The notes under the pieces: model-generated
Told to the model about the DNA's origin: nothing
What the model saw: the letters and a program-made list of their open reading frames with translations, nothing else
Database searches by the model: none
Shown: one piece after another, positions 25,198-36,500 of the stretch
How the letters are laid out: each line of letters begins with the position of its first letter
How positions within the stretch are numbered: position 1 is the first letter of the stretch
Assembly (NCBI RefSeq): GCF_001949145.1
Contig: NW_019091450.1
Coordinates: 771,105 to 835,104 of the forward strand
DNA length: 64,000 nt
Reading direction: 5' to 3'
From: Acanthaster planci
Lineage: Eukaryota; Echinodermata; Asteroidea; Valvatida; Acanthasteridae
Position numbers and translations under genes: made by a program

Positions 25198-28185
25198 CTA
25201 CAAAACACGACAAAGGATTTGTAACAGATGTGAGGGGCACATGTCTTTATATTGTTGTCCCTTTTCACATGATGTGGATAAAACTTAAAGGCACCTATAG
25301 ATAAACTTGAGCAAGTTCAGTTGATGACCACAATAACTACATGCACTGTGCGACCGACATTAACCAAATGATGGATGGCTTCAACCATCTACCAGTGGTC
25401 GACTATTTTCACATGTGCAAAATTGCAAGTTAATTATATTTGGTAATGACACCAAGGATTCCTCAAAAGCGCCCTAGGCACTGCAGCTCGCAAGCCTAAA
25501 GAAACCAGTAGAGAGGAGACATTGAGAAGCTGTTGCAGTTTTAAAGGTGCATGTAGGAGGAAAACCCCAAAAGAACATTTGGGGTAAAACCCACGGAATC
25601 ATGTAGGGACTGAAAACCCAATCCACATGTGGACCACCGGTGACTGGCGTCCTTATCTTAGGGCATTGTCACCGTTAGGACTTACTGTGAATCCTTCCAG
25701 ATTGGGCACGACGATCTCTGGGATCATCTCCTTTACGTTCTTGAATCTCACTGCAACGGAAAGGAGCGAAAAAAGCAGGCATGGATTTTTTTGAGTAGAC
25801 ATTTCATGTGCATGCACTCAGCCTACAAAAACAGGGAATGAGTCACAGGAATCACATGAATAACATTGAAACTAAAGCCAGTAAATATCAAAGTTGTAAT
25901 AAGTCAATTGCAAGTCCAATCACTGGACAAGTCCATTAAGAGCATATTAAAAGTCAAGGACATGCACAGTACAGTCGAACCTCATTAACCACTTCATGCC
26001 GGGGCATTTTTCAATGTTGATGATGCTGGGCCGGCATGACTATCATTTTTTCCTTTTTCAAATCCTTCAAAAATTCATCATTTCATTTAACGGTCGTTTA
26101 TAGCCACAACAAGTAATCTTTAGGCACTACTCGAAGTTGACAGGTGACCTTCATTGATGGCCGAGTATTTCAGCCAGGCCAGCAGCCTTGTAAACAGAGC
26201 CCAGATTGTGCGGTGTTGTATAACTGTCTTTTGTTCACGAACCTGGCTTAGTGCACTGCCAACCTCTTTTCAATAGGGGCCAGATTAGCATGCAGACGTG
26301 CTGTGTGGCTCATCGCTGCGGTGGTGGAGCATTTTTGTCCCTGGTGGTAATCCGCTCGCTCTCAATGCCCCAAACCCTGGTATAGGGTTTCAAAACAAGG
26401 CTGGATTATCACCACTTTTGAGAGTGAAAAATGTTGGTAATGCCCAGCAGCCTCGTCTTTTGTTCGGAGTACGGTCTTTTGTTACAGGGCCCTGTTTCCT
26501 TTGTCCGAGTTCGGAGACCCCGGGAACCAATATAAACCATACGTCTCCGATCCCGGAGTCCCCGGCAGGAAGTGGTTAATAAAGGTTCTCCGGACTCGAC
26601 AAATTACCTTGTAATAACAGGAACCTCGTATTATCAGGAATGAAAACAAGGGGAAAAAAAGGGTTGGGACCTAAAATTTTCCTTGTTATAAGGAGACTAA
26701 CAAGGTTTGACTGAGCACAAGGTGTTATAGCCAGCCATTTTAGAGCAGGACAATTTAGAAATGGCAGACAGAGGGAGCGAAGCAACCGAAGTCTCATGAG
26801 TCACGGCCGGCTGTCCAGGGGACTCTAGATTGCTTTACATGAGTTTTTCTTTCCAATATAGATTAAGAGTTCAAATCTTTCTAATTCTCCAAGGTAAAAA
26901 TACGAAACTTTCATAGTGACTAATTTTTTTTCTGGGATTTAGAAGGATTTTTGTGCTGGCCGGAGGGCTGTTCCATCAAGTTCAGTGCCAGACGGTAGAA
27001 CGCTGTGGGAGAGATCCCTGACCGGCACCAACTAGCGTAGCTACATGTACATGCATAATACTAAGTACATGAACATACACATTTTGTACAATTCCCTCTT
27101 AGAGAAATATAGCACTGTTATGAAAAAAAATTGATGCAAAGAACAATTTCTGATGGTCCTTTAAACGGGTTGTGTGTTATTTTTAGCCTCATGTACGTGT
27201 CCAGCTAAGGAATTTGGACCCGGCCTCTGTACATACTGTACATGTACATGTCCCTGTATACCCATGGGAATGCCGCTTGTTTCAAGTGGGAAATTCAAAT
27301 CACTGCCTCATTCACAAGATACGTTAACTATTCCCCAAAATTGAAGTGAAACTTCAAATTGGGAATCAGATAATGAATACCATTTTTCTTTGCTGGAATT
27401 TCTGAAAACTCTGTTGGCTAAGGAGTTTGGTTTCTTTATTAAGTTGTTTGAGGTGTTGGTTCAGCTTTCATACTTACTTCCTATCTTTAGTCCTGTTGGC
27501 TGAATCCCCCGACCTGATGCAAGGAAGAAAGTTGAGAACCTTTGAATAAACATACATGTACATGTACACACACACTTATGTATACTTGTGGGGTATTTCC
27601 TTTGTTCTCGTGTACAAAACTCCCACACAACACGGAAAAAAATTCAAATCACTGCCATATCAACCAAATTCAGTTTCCTGGGTTGAAATTTCGACTGTAT
27701 GTCCCTTATATAAAACACTTCAATTTGTGAACTTATGAACGGTTCTTGAAAATTCATCCTTTTTGAGTAAATTCGAAATATCTATTTCGTGAAATATACT
27801 TGTGGGGTACCACTTTTGTACCCCACAAGGATCAGAACTGGCCTTGTGGGGTACCTTCCATTGTTCCTGTACCCACAAGGCACAATGTACAATTACAAGC
27901 GCATTAGCAGTTTGCAAACTAAAGTTTGCAAGTATGTGGGTATCCTTAAAAAGTTCTAAGAAAATAATAAGGGCATATTACCATTGATAACACTGTATAA
28001 GCCATTAATTCGAGTTCTCGAAGTAGCCAGATATGAGATGGCAGCGCTATGCGATGGCGAGACTAAACATGACATGCTTGACACTTACTCGGGTGAAAAT
28101 GTTTATTCCCCCGTTTGCTGGTCATCTCCTTGTGCCTGTTCGCTCCTCGGTACAAACCTCTAATCAGATCTTTTATTATTGGCAT
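25030..28185 (-). CDS. MRPL41: Mitochondrial ribosomal protein L41 (mL41), complete, four exons
   Basis: Component of the large subunit of the mitochondrial ribosome, encoded in the nucleus. Exons on the minus strand are 28185-28089, 27513-27478, 25750-25686 and 25197-25030. All introns are GT-AG and the phases agree (1, 1, 0). The 121-residue product begins MPIIKDLIRGLYRGANR, carries TSKRGNKHF, then KEMIPEIVVPNLEGFTLKPY and TARELFDACIAP, and matches the layout of animal L41 (human 137 residues). An in-frame ATG at 28320 would add 45 residues, but the start at 28185 fits the length of the human N-terminus. The C-terminus ends DDGQNTKS, shorter than human, without the final YGF..NFLR segment. 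It converges with SIK. Confidence 0.88.
25686..25750 (-). CDS. MRPL41: MRPL41 exon 3
   Basis: Acceptor CGTTGCAG and donor TTCACA|GTAAGT. It encodes RFKNVKEMIPEIVVPNLEGF, the most conserved L41 block (human IKEMVPE.VVPDL.GF). The split first codon becomes Met on joining. Confidence 0.9.
25972..26713. mobile_element. Pogo/Tigger-type DNA transposon relic, interrupted
   Basis: The left end CAGTCGAACCTCATTAA and the complement of the right end CAGTCAAACCTTGTTAGTC are inverted terminal repeats of the CAGTCRAACCTYRTTA type known from pogo/Tigger elements. The interior right part (CTTGTAATAACAGG, CCTTGTTATAAGG) repeats terminal-like words. A second element is inserted 13 bp inside the left end. It lies in MRPL41 intron 2. 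Confidence 0.65.
25985..26579. mobile_element. TTAA-flanked MITE (piggyBac-like) nested in the pogo relic
   Basis: TTAACCACTTCATGCCGGGG at the left and the complement of CCCCGGCAGGAAGTGGTTAA at the right are inverted repeats directly flanked by TTAA, the target site used by piggyBac transposases. At 595 bp with no transposase frame, it is non-autonomous. Removing it restores a continuous left end of the enclosing pogo-type element, so it inserted later. Confidence 0.75.
27478..27513 (-). CDS. MRPL41: MRPL41 36-nt microexon
   Basis: Acceptor CTTGCATCAG and donor GGAA|GTAAGT bound exactly 36 nt, phase 1 to phase 1. The 12 codons restore SRGIQPTGLKIG, equivalent to the RGAKGTGF..G segment of other L41 proteins. 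Without it exons 1 and 3 would still join in frame but lack this conserved part. Confidence 0.8.
27570..27890 (+). repeat. Dispersed snap-back repeat, copy 2 (CTTGTGG family)
   Basis: It shares the leader words of the copy at 2098-2345 (ATGTCCCTT, CACTTCAATTTGTGAAC, CCTTTTTGAGTAAATTC). It ends in a perfect hairpin, CTTGTGGGGTAC at 27799-27810 against GTACCCCACAAG at 27818-27829, followed by a second imperfect hairpin at 27843-27880. It lies in MRPL41 intron 1. Confidence 0.65.
28089..28185 (-). CDS. MRPL41: MRPL41 exon 1
   Basis: Codes for 32 residues and one base. The donor is CCGA|GTAAGT. RGLYRGANRHKEMTSKRGNK aligns with the N-terminal RG.DR..K.TSKRG region of vertebrate L41, which contains the import signal and a basic RNA-binding stretch. 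Confidence 0.85.
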
Positions 28186-28418
28186 GGTTGCTTTTATTTT
28201 GAAGATAAATTGCACAATGTTTGCAGAAAAAAATACACAAACGATGTGCGCCTGCAAGAAAAACCTAAAATATATTGCGCCCTCAATAGCTAGCTCAAGA
28301 GAGGCTGACAAAGAGGTCAAAGTTTAGTTACATATTTATTATAAATAATCTTTATTCATATATCTACGGTGACGAAATGTAAATGAGGATAAACAGTCAA
28401 ATGGATTGTGGGAGGTAC

Positions 28419-28426
28419 GCCATTTT
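28419..28426 (-). promoter_or_regulatory. Possible YY1-type site in MRPL41 promoter
   Basis: On the minus strand the sequence reads AAAATGGC, the AARATGGC core bound by YY1 and common just at the start site of genes for mitochondrial and ribosomal proteins. It lies 235 bp upstream of the MRPL41 start codon, a plausible position for the transcription start. This is a motif match only. Confidence 0.3.
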
Positions 28427-31400
28427 CGTGTGAAGATATCCCTATTTACACTATGTTTTCTTGGCACGCGGGTATTTCAGCTGTTGCATTTTACAATGTC
28501 GTAGTACTGTTGTCCTGAATCTGCAAACATAACTTCAACTCAATCTGGTAGGTATTACAGGCTGACTTCATAACTTGCTTTTGGCAACTTTCTCATCGAA
28601 GCTGATTCGTCATTGCCTAGTTTTCGGACAGTCACATTGCCCATCATTGGTTGCATGACCTGAACCATGACAGAACCTAGTTTTGGCAAGAAGAAGTAGT
28701 CGTGACGGTTGGTCCTGCCCATCAGGAATTTTCGAGATTGGTAGAAGTGAAGATATGGACGTGTTTTGCCGTTTTCAACAGCTTATTTCATGTATTTAGG
28801 CCCTAGCCACTGAACAATTTATCATGTTTGGACATGATGGAGTTCTGTTCTCTATTCTCGAGGTCGGAGGTTGTTCCATTTGTTGCACTCACGTTTGGGC
28901 AAAGGGGAGGGGGCAGCTCTATTCGCATTGTACAGGGATTTGCACGTTTTCCTCTTTTTTTTGGTAGCAACGTGATAAAAACATTAAAACCTTTTCAGTA
29001 AAGTGTGGGAAATGAAATACATGTAGGCCTACTGATGTACATGTAATGATGTAGGCCTAGCACATAAATAGTAAATTTGCAGGCAAATTTGAAATTGAAA
29101 ATTAAATAGAGGAGCCACAAATACAATGCACAGTGTGCTTAGAAAGAAATGAACAGCACCCTCATTCATTTTCAGCCTAGGTAAGCCTGCATATGTACTT
29201 GTACTAGTATGTACATGTATGTGGCAATCTCTGTTGTTTTTGCCACTGGTCCGATTTTAGTGTTACAGCGCGGCTGTGTTGGTATTTCCCCATGTCTACA
29301 AATAACAGAAATTTCATGTAGGCCTACCTAGATTCCCATTTTTCATGACGTTTTCTTGTCTACAGGAAGTACATGTACTTTTAGCCTACAGAAGGCTTGA
29401 TGACATACATGTAGATCACAGGTCGGCAAAGTTGTCTTATCCAGAGAACATTTTCAAACAACCTCATAGAGCGTGAAATTATGGTCGGACATCGGACATT
29501 TTCCGAGCACTTACTGTGTTTGTCTGAACAAAATCAAAGATGCTCAGACAAAACGTCCGATGAACATACAGTGTATCAATACTTGAAATATAAACATAAT
29601 ATATGGGATTATGGCTTCCGATTTATTATTAGTTTGTGTTAGAATTACATGTACATTCATCAGGGCTGATCACTCATCACTGGCCCATGTCACCCAACGC
29701 CACGCATGCACAGTATGTATACTTTACTTGCACAGACATGAAATGGCACCATAACTTTGCTATCACAGTGGTGAAAACACTGTAATTTTTGGCCTAATAA
29801 CAGACTGCATGTATGCAGTAGGCCTTAGTTAAATAACAGTAATCAGGGATGCTGAGAAATCTTTGGCAAGTGTTGATCCACTTCGAGTAAGCAAATTTAT
29901 GACATGGCCTGCCCAATTGGGCAAACTTAAAAAAAAAAAATTGTCACGGCCCGCGCCCGAACAAGGATTGCTCAATGTGGCTGCTCGTGCGGTTCTGGTA
30001 GGACATGTAGGACCAGGAGAAAAAGGGAATTTCGACCTCTGACACTGTACATGTACGTTACAACTCTGCCTTTTATATAATGTGGTACTGTTCATTGGCA
30101 GATCAAAAGATGGTAATGGCAGAACAAAATTGAGTGTGTTATGACATTTTGTCCGAGCACTTTTTTGGTCTTATTTCGCACTCTGACCTCGTCTGGGTCA
30201 ATTTTATCAACATACATGTAATATTCGTCAAAATTGTCGATACTTCTATCAAAGCTGTGTTTAGACATTCTCTTTCCTATGAACGATCAATTGTTTATGT
30301 TTTAGTTGATTTGTGAAATTAAACAGGATATTATCGATCATGTCCATCAGCACGTTGCTTTTTTGGCCTGTAGGGTGTTTGACCTGCTGTAGTTGGACTG
30401 ATTCCTGACTGTGCTACAAATTTCACTGCAGTTGTGGCAATGAAGTTATTGTTGTTTTTGCTTACACATGTGTGATAAAATTTAATGGATATTTTTAAAG
30501 TGTATCTATAGATGTACTGATGATAGATTATTTATTGGGAAGAACTGTTCAAACTATTACGTTTGAAGATGAAAAAAAATTGTGTTGCTACAATTTTACT
30601 AGGAAAGTAAAGCCATCTGCTAATTGTCACGTATCCTGAATACAACTTCCTAATTGGCTAAGAGTCCGTCATCAGCTCTTCTCAGCCGACTTGTTTTTCT
30701 GGTTTTAAGTGGACATGGATTTTAAGGCAATTATAGTATAAATCCATAGTTTTTTTTCTTTTTTAAGTACTTTTTAAAAATTCTTCTCAGATGTCACTTA
30801 CGGCTTGACCTGCATGAGTGTATGATCCCGAAGAATGGGCCATGAGATACATGTAGATTTAGGTAGATGCATGCTAGTTCACTGGTAATTATAATGTACA
30901 TTTGTTTGGTTCTATCCATTAAGACGCGTACAAACAGGGCAGCGAAATTCTCCAAATACATGTATCTTGCCAATGAAGGGCAGTGAAAACGTGTCACCCA
31001 GCAGGCAATGCTTCCTTTGGTGTTAAGAAAAGCCTGTTGGTTTCACACAAATCTGGATCTCGATATCTCCATCAGTGATCCGAACATTGAGGCAAGTTTT
31101 GTGTCTGTAGACCAACATGATAGATTGCCGATCGTGATCCAGATCCATGTGAAACAAACGTGTGGCCCGAAGGTAATGGTGTTTTCAAATGGAACAAATT
31201 ATGAACAGATTTTGAAAATGAATTTGGTTGATGTCGAACCACTTTGTACTGTGACCATGGGGCTCAGGGTACGGAGACACTCCAGTACATGTACCTGAGC
31301 CCCATATACACATATGGGGCTAGTCCTGGGGAAGAAACTGCCGTGTAAGGTTCTGATTCCAGCATACACTTGTTTTAATTTGTATTCACGGCCCTTGGAT

Positions 31401-32054
31401 GACAGGATATTTGTGGAATTTCGAAAGGCCCCTCCAAACTCTGCTGTTCAAATGTCAGTAATGCTAATGAGGTTGGGCATGCTGCACATGTACATGGACA
31501 TTCCTTAATCCTCCAAAATCCTCAAAACCACTCCAAGGGTTTTGGAGGAATGAGGAGGGATTGGGTTAACTCTACCTGTGCATACCGTTACCCTGTAGCT
31601 GTATAGTGGCACCTGCCCAGCTGAAGTTGGGAAAGATGCCAATATTTCAAGGGTGTCGTCTTGGAACATTTTACCTGGGGTTTTTCTCCCACCTCTAGAC
31701 TGAAGATTTGAGTTGACTTGCATTTGCGATTCACATTGAGTCCTTGCGTTCTCCACATTGGCAATGATGGCCCATTGACTTTTCATGCTGGAAGTGATGT
31801 GGCAAAATAAACCTATTGTTATGTGTAGCATTAAAATGCACAGGTCTCCAACAGTGTAGTTTTGACTAGAAGAATTCAGAGAGGGAAGTCTTCCCAGCTC
31901 ACCCTTCTGGTATGTTTTCCTTGTGTTTGGGGGAAAAATTACGTTTTGCAATATACTACATGTAAAATGTACATGTACCTAAACACGGTCGAGAAAAACA
32001 CGCCAAAATATACAGTAGATTACTTGTACATGGACACACACCTATGTACTTTGA

Positions 32055-32235
32055 ATACAGCGGTTTCACAACAGTGCGCCACCAAGAGTTGGTTATGCAT
32101 TAGCCAATCACAATGCGCGAAATTTGTCGACCAAGTGTGCATTTGGAAAGGGTCGACAAATTTGGCGGGTTATCATCGGCCAACGCATTGCAAACTCCTG
32201 GTGGCGCACTATTGTGAATCGCCCGTATTATATTT
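32055..32235. mobile_element. Palindromic MITE family P, copy 1
   Basis: The element is nearly one long inverted repeat. TTTCACAACAGTGCGCCACC at the left is mirrored by GGTGGCGCACTATTGTGAA at the right, and the arms continue through CCAATCACAATGCGCGAAA and AATTTGTCGACC to a centre near TGCATTTGGAAAGG. There are two further copies at 45374-45553 and 45807-45984. The transposase source is unknown. Confidence 0.85.
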
Positions 32236-33304
32236 TAGGGATGATCCATGCCAACTTTAAAATTTGCTACGTGTACAGTAACAGTCCATCAGTTTTGATC
32301 CATTCTGCATTGAGAATGGTTGGTTCTCTTCTTTTCATTCCCAATCGATAATGGCCCATTTTCCCCCCCAACCAACAGCGTGCTCAGTCATGCATGCCAT
32401 CACCATGGCTATATGTGCACTGTATACTCGGTGTTTAATCCCGCCCACGTGAGGCCCAGCCCCCTGTGGGTATTGATCGGACACTGTGGAAGGCATATTG
32501 CATTATTGATTGCATCATGTCTTAAAGTCTGGAGCTGTAAGCTGTTAATGTATGTTGGTTGAAACATCAATATTGTTGCCTTGAGAAAATGATGGTTGTT
32601 GGGCATGGAATGCACACGGTCTACAGACAGCACTTTAAACTTATTGGACATAACATGTTCACATAAAAACATTATACATGTAGTGTACATGTAAACGTGT
32701 GTGACATGCTTGTGATTTATCTTCTTAAAATTGCTTTTTGAGCAATTTGAAACTACATGTATCTTCTCCAGTGTATGAAACTGTTTGAAATCCTTTTGGA
32801 GTTACACGTAAGTTACATGTAACATGCTTTGAACATTTCCAATCAAGCAAGCTCTTTGGGGCAAGTGAGGGCACTGTCAGTGTGATGTAACTCCAGGAAG
32901 ACGCTGTTCAGTCTGTGCTGTGCATGTTGTCATGCTCATATATAGAACCCCAACTTTGCTCTTTGAAATCAGTTCTGAGAAATGTTTGAACGCTTCCTTA
33001 ATACAATACAACAAACTGCAAAAGGAAATAGAAATCTTTGACAGCAACAGTACAAATACTTATGTAATTTATGCAACATTTCTGGTTGAGGTTTAGTGCC
33101 TTGGGATTACAAAAGCATGTACATGTATACAAGTACAGTGTACATGTATGATAAATTTACCAGTAAGGGCTGTATTTTTACCAGGTACATGACATACATG
33201 TATATTACATGTATTACATGTAGTTTGCTTCAAGCCATGCATGTGCATATAAAGGCACCGGTACAACTACATGTACATGTACCGGTATTCACCAGTTCAT
33301 ATTA

Positions 33305-33478
33305 CCCCATGTTACATTATTCTGCCTTAATACCACATGTTACGGCACACTATTCTGGCCTAATCATGTTAATACCACATGTTACATTATTCTACCTTAA
33401 TAACACGTTGCATTATTCTGCCATAATACCATGTATTACATTATTCTGCCTTAATACCAGATGTTACATTATTGTGCA
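33305..33478. repeat. Imperfect 28-bp-period tandem repeat
   Basis: Units built on TGTTACATTATTCTGCCTTAATACC recur about six times with indels, ending just before the pyrimidine tract and acceptor at 33524. Confidence 0.75.
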
Positions 33479-33524
33479 TTTTTTTTCAGTAGGCCTATTA
33501 ATTTGTCTCTTGTTTCTCTTACAG

Positions 33525-36500
33525 CATAGTCTGCATTTTATTCTTGATACTGTGGCCCACAATAAAAAAAAAATGCTGCACAAGGGATGGATCAATCCAC
33601 TGCCCCTGCTTCCAAGCCCAGCTCCGGTCGCATCATATCTCACAATATCCACCTTCTCAACGACAGCTATGATGATCAAGAAACAGGAAGCCTTCCTTCC
33701 CAGCAGAAGCCTGAAGGTGATGGACTGCACCAGGAAAACCTACCGCCCGCAGGGAGCAGAGCAATGGCATTAGATAACAGCATGGGAGGGGAGTTGCCGG
33801 GGGTTGAGCAGCCTGATGTGGGTGACAGGTACTCAGAGCAGTTCAGAGACTCACTGGATGAGCGTCCCGCGAGCAACTCGTCAGCTGACAGTCGTGGCAT
33901 GGATGACTCTCCCATTGATGAGAATCCTGTGAACTCTCAAGATAGCCTTAAAGTAGAGAAGCAGTATCAGGATGATTTGAAGGAACGGGTCAGGCAGTCC
34001 TTTAAAGATCTCGGAATGGAGCCTGAAGGCATCCTCAGGGACAGCCTTGAGGAACCAAGTAAGAGTGGCAAGAGAAAGAAGAGAAAGCCCACATCTAACA
34101 CAGAGGCCAACACCACAGGGGACAGTGGTGAAGACGAACCATCCGATGATGGTAATGAGCCTACTAGTGATGTCCCTGCCAACCCTGCTAGTTATGCAGA
34201 TGAACCCTCCAGGCATGCAACTGAGCCATCGGACAGTGCAGATGACCGTGCAGCTCCTGCAGATGAGCCCACTGGTTATTCAGATGAACCTGCTGGCTAT
34301 GCAGATGAGCCTGCAGGTTATTCAGATGAGGCTGCTGGCTATGCAGATGAGCATCCTGGTTATGCAGATGAGCCTTCTGGTTATGCAGATGAGCAGAAAA
34401 GCTATTCTAAAGATCCTGAACAACACAGTGAGCCTTTTCTTGGTTCAGATGAACCAGCAGCAAGTGGTTACGCCAATCAAGTGGGGGTGTATGAAGACCA
34501 GGCAGCTCCAAAGGGATTTCCAGGTGACAAGGAACAGGATGAAGGCAATGATGACCTGGTGAGGACATACCCAAATAAAGGTGAAGTTCCAACACCTCAT
34601 GGATACCACAGTGGGGGTCTCGGCAATGCCAAAGCCCCGAACAATTACCCAGGAGACCTCGAATATGGCAGTAACAAAGAGCTGGATGCTGTTGTCCCCA
34701 ACAGGCAGCCAGAAGAAATTTCAGGTGAAGAAATTAATGTAGCTCCTGGTAACTACCCCAAGGATGACCAATATGAGGATGCTGAATATGGGCATCATCC
34801 TGGCCAAGGTAATCATCGAGGAGGAGATCACTATCCTGAAAGGGATAGCTATCCCCATGAAGGTGGATACGCTGAGGATGCTGGTTATGCCAATGACCAC
34901 AGCTACCCAGATCAAGGTTCGGGTAGTTTTCCCCAAGGAGGCAACTATCCTCAAGGAAATGCTTATGAAGACAGGGCACCATATGAGAATGCTTACACAC
35001 CAGAAGGTGATGCCAGTGACAATCCAAAGGAGAGGACCCCTGTTTCCTCAAGTTACCCCAGCAGATATGATAATCAGGATTATGCTGATGATGAGGAACA
35101 ATACGGAGACAGCGGTCAGATACCATATGGACAGCAAAGTAGCGAACCTTATGATCAAACACTCAAGGATTCGCTTGATTATGGACAACCAACTGGTAAC
35201 TCAAATGATACTGTCCCCACTGATTCATTAGACTATGACAGGTCAGGTGATGCTGCAAGGAACAGTGCTTCCCAAGGTCTCCCGGACACCCAATCTGGAA
35301 ATTATGCCCAGGACTCATTAGATTTTGGGTATCCGGAGCAGGCAAGTGACACAGTACATGCCAATGATACCGGTAAAAGAAATGATATCCAAAGCAGCGG
35401 TGATGCTGATGCTCCGTATGATTCATTAGATGAAGATGAGCCATACAGTGTGCCAAATAATATCCTACCCCAAAGGAACGGTGAATCAGGTGAAGCCCAA
35501 GGGCCCAACGATAACAATTTGCAGGGGGAATGGCCAAGAAATCAGGAGCCATTTGCTGTCTCGGAGTTGCAGTCAGATGTATCTGAAAGGAGCGGTGGTA
35601 GCAGTAACAAATCGTCAGCTAATTCAGTGAGAGCGATTCCAAATAGCTTTGAATCAGAAAAGCCACTTGTTTCGCAGACTTCTCCCCATGCTCAAGGATC
35701 ACCGGGATCGCAAAACCGCCCACCTCAGGGGAGAAGGAAGACACCCTCTAGGTCTGGCAGTCGTGGCTTGGGATCAAGAGGATCCAGTCGCCCAAGTTAT
35801 TCAGAACTGGCCAGACAACGAGGTTCGGTGAATCAAAAAGGCTCGGCCGGCTCAAACCAGAGCAGCAAAAGTAGATCACCTGAGCAAGGGGACTCAGTGT
35901 CAGCAAACCAGAACCGTGCTAGGAGCCTGAGTAATAGGATAAAGACAACACCCATCCCTGCTGATGAGCTCTCTGCCAAAGAGTTCCTTAAGAGGACCCG
36001 GTCAAAGTCAGATGCGACCGTTGAGAGGCCAAAGGTTGAACATTCAAATTCACAGATTATAAAGAAGAACGGAGAAGAGGTTCGAGTGGCTTACATATCT
36101 GACGACAGCGGTGATGAAGGAGAACACTTCCTGGATGACAAAGGAAGTCCAGTTGACCATTTTGGCAAGCCTCTTTACAAGGATCTCCATGGGACGAGCA
36201 AGAAAGCTGAAGAACCAAAGCTTGAATACCGGATTAAACCAGTGCCACCAAAACAGAAGAGCCCCTTAGAGTTACAAATTGTCAATGCCAGGAGGACATC
36301 TGCTGATGCAGGTAATAAAACACCTCATGGTGGGAAAATCACAATAGCTAGGCCTTTCCAAGTGGAGGAACCTCTCTTAAAAAAGGAAGAGACAAATCAA
36401 ACAGGACTGTTGGATGATGCGCTCCCACCTCAAAAGAACACACCCAAAATGATCGAAGAACCTGTCACACACAAATCCATCGCACAACAGGAAGGGATTA

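Larger units (their letters stand above)
28430..33524. other. Intergenic DNA between the divergent MRPL41 and JHY genes
   Basis: About 5 kb of shared upstream DNA. It holds one palindromic MITE, an inverted repeat at 31257-31306 (GGGGCTCAGG..CCTGAGCCCC) and a 28-bp-period tandem repeat. A minus-strand open frame at 28555-28722 (55 codons) resembles nothing I know. Upstream non-coding exons of JHY probably lie here but were not located. Confidence 0.5.

Noticed and set aside
26941-27050. Minus-strand open segment proposed as an extra MRPL41 exon
   Set aside because: No matching donor was found and its translation does not resemble L41. The microexon at 27478-27513 supplies the missing segment in the correct phase.
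32055-32235. CRISPR-like or microRNA hairpin
   Set aside because: The palindrome occurs three times with shared ends and no spacer structure, as expected of a MITE in an animal genome.
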